A DNA stretch of 64,000 nucleotides, from positions 4,712,001-4,776,000 of the forward strand of contig AP026550.1 in the NCBI GenBank assembly GCA_026075535.2, read 5' to 3'. Source of the stretch: Tricholoma matsutake (taxonomy: Eukaryota; Basidiomycota; Agaricomycetes; Agaricales; Tricholomataceae). The notes beneath the pieces are model-generated. The model did not search any database. It saw only the letters and a list, made by a program, of their open reading frames with translations, and was not told the DNA's origin. The position numbers and the translations under genes were made by a program. Shown here one piece after another: positions 62,903 through 64,000 of this stretch (its first letter is position 1; the number at the start of each line of letters is the position of its first letter).

Positions 62903-64000
62903 GTAAACTTTGCACTCCCCCCCATATTCCTATCGGAGTCCTAGGAGTCCGAGTTTTCCGATAAGAGTCCAATCGGAATCTGATAGGAGTCCTACTAGTC
63001 TGACACTAGTCCTAGTAGTCTGATAGGAATCTGATCGGAATGTATTTTCATGACCATGTACTGTTGTTTCCAAGAAATTCCTAGTAAATTCCTAGTAAAG
63101 TCCTATGCAATTCCAGTATGAAGTCGGACTACCACATTTTGGAAGACTTAACTTTCCCCAAGTGCTTACAAAATAAGTGGGTAAAGCAGGGATTGAACCA
63201 TGGACCATGGGATGTAAGTCACATGATGACTAAACAAGCACTCAACCAGTTGAGCCACAGGAGAATTATTAAATATGTAATACAAAGTCCATTTAATGCA
63301 CTTAGGAATAGTTCACATATTTTTACCTCCCTCACGAGAGCTCGAAAAAAAATTGATTAGCCCTCGCAAAGACGCGAGGAACTAATATGACTAATATAGG
63401 TTAAAAAAATACCCCCCAATGCAAACACAGGGGGGAGACAATTAATTATACTATTTAAAATTCTACAAAAACAACAAACCACCCCCCCCATTTTGTGGGA
63501 GGGGAGGGAGTGGTGGTGCATTGCATTTTGGTGTGGAGGTGGTGACACGGCCATTAGCACCCATTCCACCCTATGAGCAAAGCTCGCAACGGTGGGGTTT
63601 GGGTGTTGGGGCGCTGTCTCCTTCTTGTAGACCCCATGATCCACCCCATAAGCAGATGCTCATGGCGGTGGCATGGTGTCCCCTGTGTGTCCCTCATCTC
63701 CTCCTCCCTCGTCTCCCCCTCCTCATCGTCATGCCACCCACTGTCCACCCCACGAACAGTTGCTCGCGAGGCTGGTGGTGAGTGGTGTGTCGTTCAGGGT
63801 GCCATCTTGTTGTCCCCACCCCCTCGTCATCCCCCCCTCATCGTCCCTTGCCGCCCTCGTCTTGTCCAGTGCTGGTGCCCATCGCCTTCCCCTCGTCTCC
63901 CCCTCCACCCTCCACCCTCTCGTCTCCCCCTCCACCTTCTCATCTCCTGCTCCCTGTCATTGTTGTTGTCGTCATCACTTCCTCGTCTCCCTCCCCATCC
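62903..64000 (-). mobile_element. KDZ-like element K4, left end only
   Basis: It begins GTAAACTTTGCACTCCCCCC and is inserted in the ORF of S10. The probable left duplication is CTTCACGG (62895-62902); the right one is outside the window. The subterminal sequence and interior align with the reverse complement of the right half of K2. The interior has GAGCA-type palindromes (about 63568-63597, 63645-63673, 63745-63778) that encode HEHLLMGW and related peptides on the minus strand, then pyrimidine-rich low complexity. Confidence 0.8.
63185..63264 (-). other. tRNA-like module in K4, outward-facing
   Basis: Minus strand: D-arm-like TGGCTCAACTGGTTGAG (box A complement at 63246-63257) and box B GGTTCAATCCC (63189-63199). 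It is homologous to the right module of K2. It lies 282-361 bp from the left end and faces that end. Confidence 0.7.

Overview
The window reads as repeat-dense, decayed accessory DNA from a basidiomycete fungus, most likely an Agaricomycete. The evidence is KDZ-type DNA transposon proteins with CxC2, CxC5 and CxC6 cysteine clusters, a TET/JBP-like dioxygenase relic, short GT-AG introns with yeast-like branch points, a chromodomain Ty3/Gypsy element and a Tad-like LINE. I see no intact host gene. The only recognisable non-transposon gene is a broken Ste6-like ABC transporter.

Layout. 1-647 is the 3' end of a poly(A)-tailed retroelement, here called family S. About 789-10987 is a non-coding locus holding some 25-30 imperfect palindromes, mostly exactly 27 bp. 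It is split by a 5,964-bp KDZ-like transposon (2257-8220; TSD TAGTTACC) carrying two decayed genes. 11501-11685 is a small 8-bp-TSD element. 11775-13663 is a non-autonomous KDZ-like element (TSD CTAAAATG). 13977-18557 is a complete but mutated hAT element (TSD TAGAGTTC) with a short S copy inside it. 18891-22608 holds an unknown S/T/P-rich pseudogene and a TET/JBP-like pseudogene. 23277-27154 is a defective LINE. About 27260-28850 is the ABC transporter pseudogene, cut by a solo LTR. 28960-35866 holds two oppositely oriented KDZ transposase relics and a second non-autonomous KDZ-like element (31676-33681). 36671-37330 is another solo LTR.

From 38061 to the right end the window is a nested stack. 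One S copy (38074-54358) was split by an 11.86-kb Gypsy element (39085-50945) and by another S copy (51094-53342). The Gypsy element holds two further S copies. A Copia relic holds four S copies in and around it. The last S copy is cut by a fourth KDZ-like element that runs off the window at 62903.

Three signals are not explained by ordinary transposon annotation. First, two palindrome families keep their symmetry although their arms differ between copies. Second, tRNA-like box A/box B modules sit about 215-390 bp inside the ends of the KDZ-like elements, facing outward. Third, family S makes target-primed-type insertions and carries its own conserved ORF without any reverse transcriptase, and it shares its 3' tail with the resident LINE. 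Ten or more nonsense codons look like CGA to TGA changes, which fits deamination of methylated CpG.
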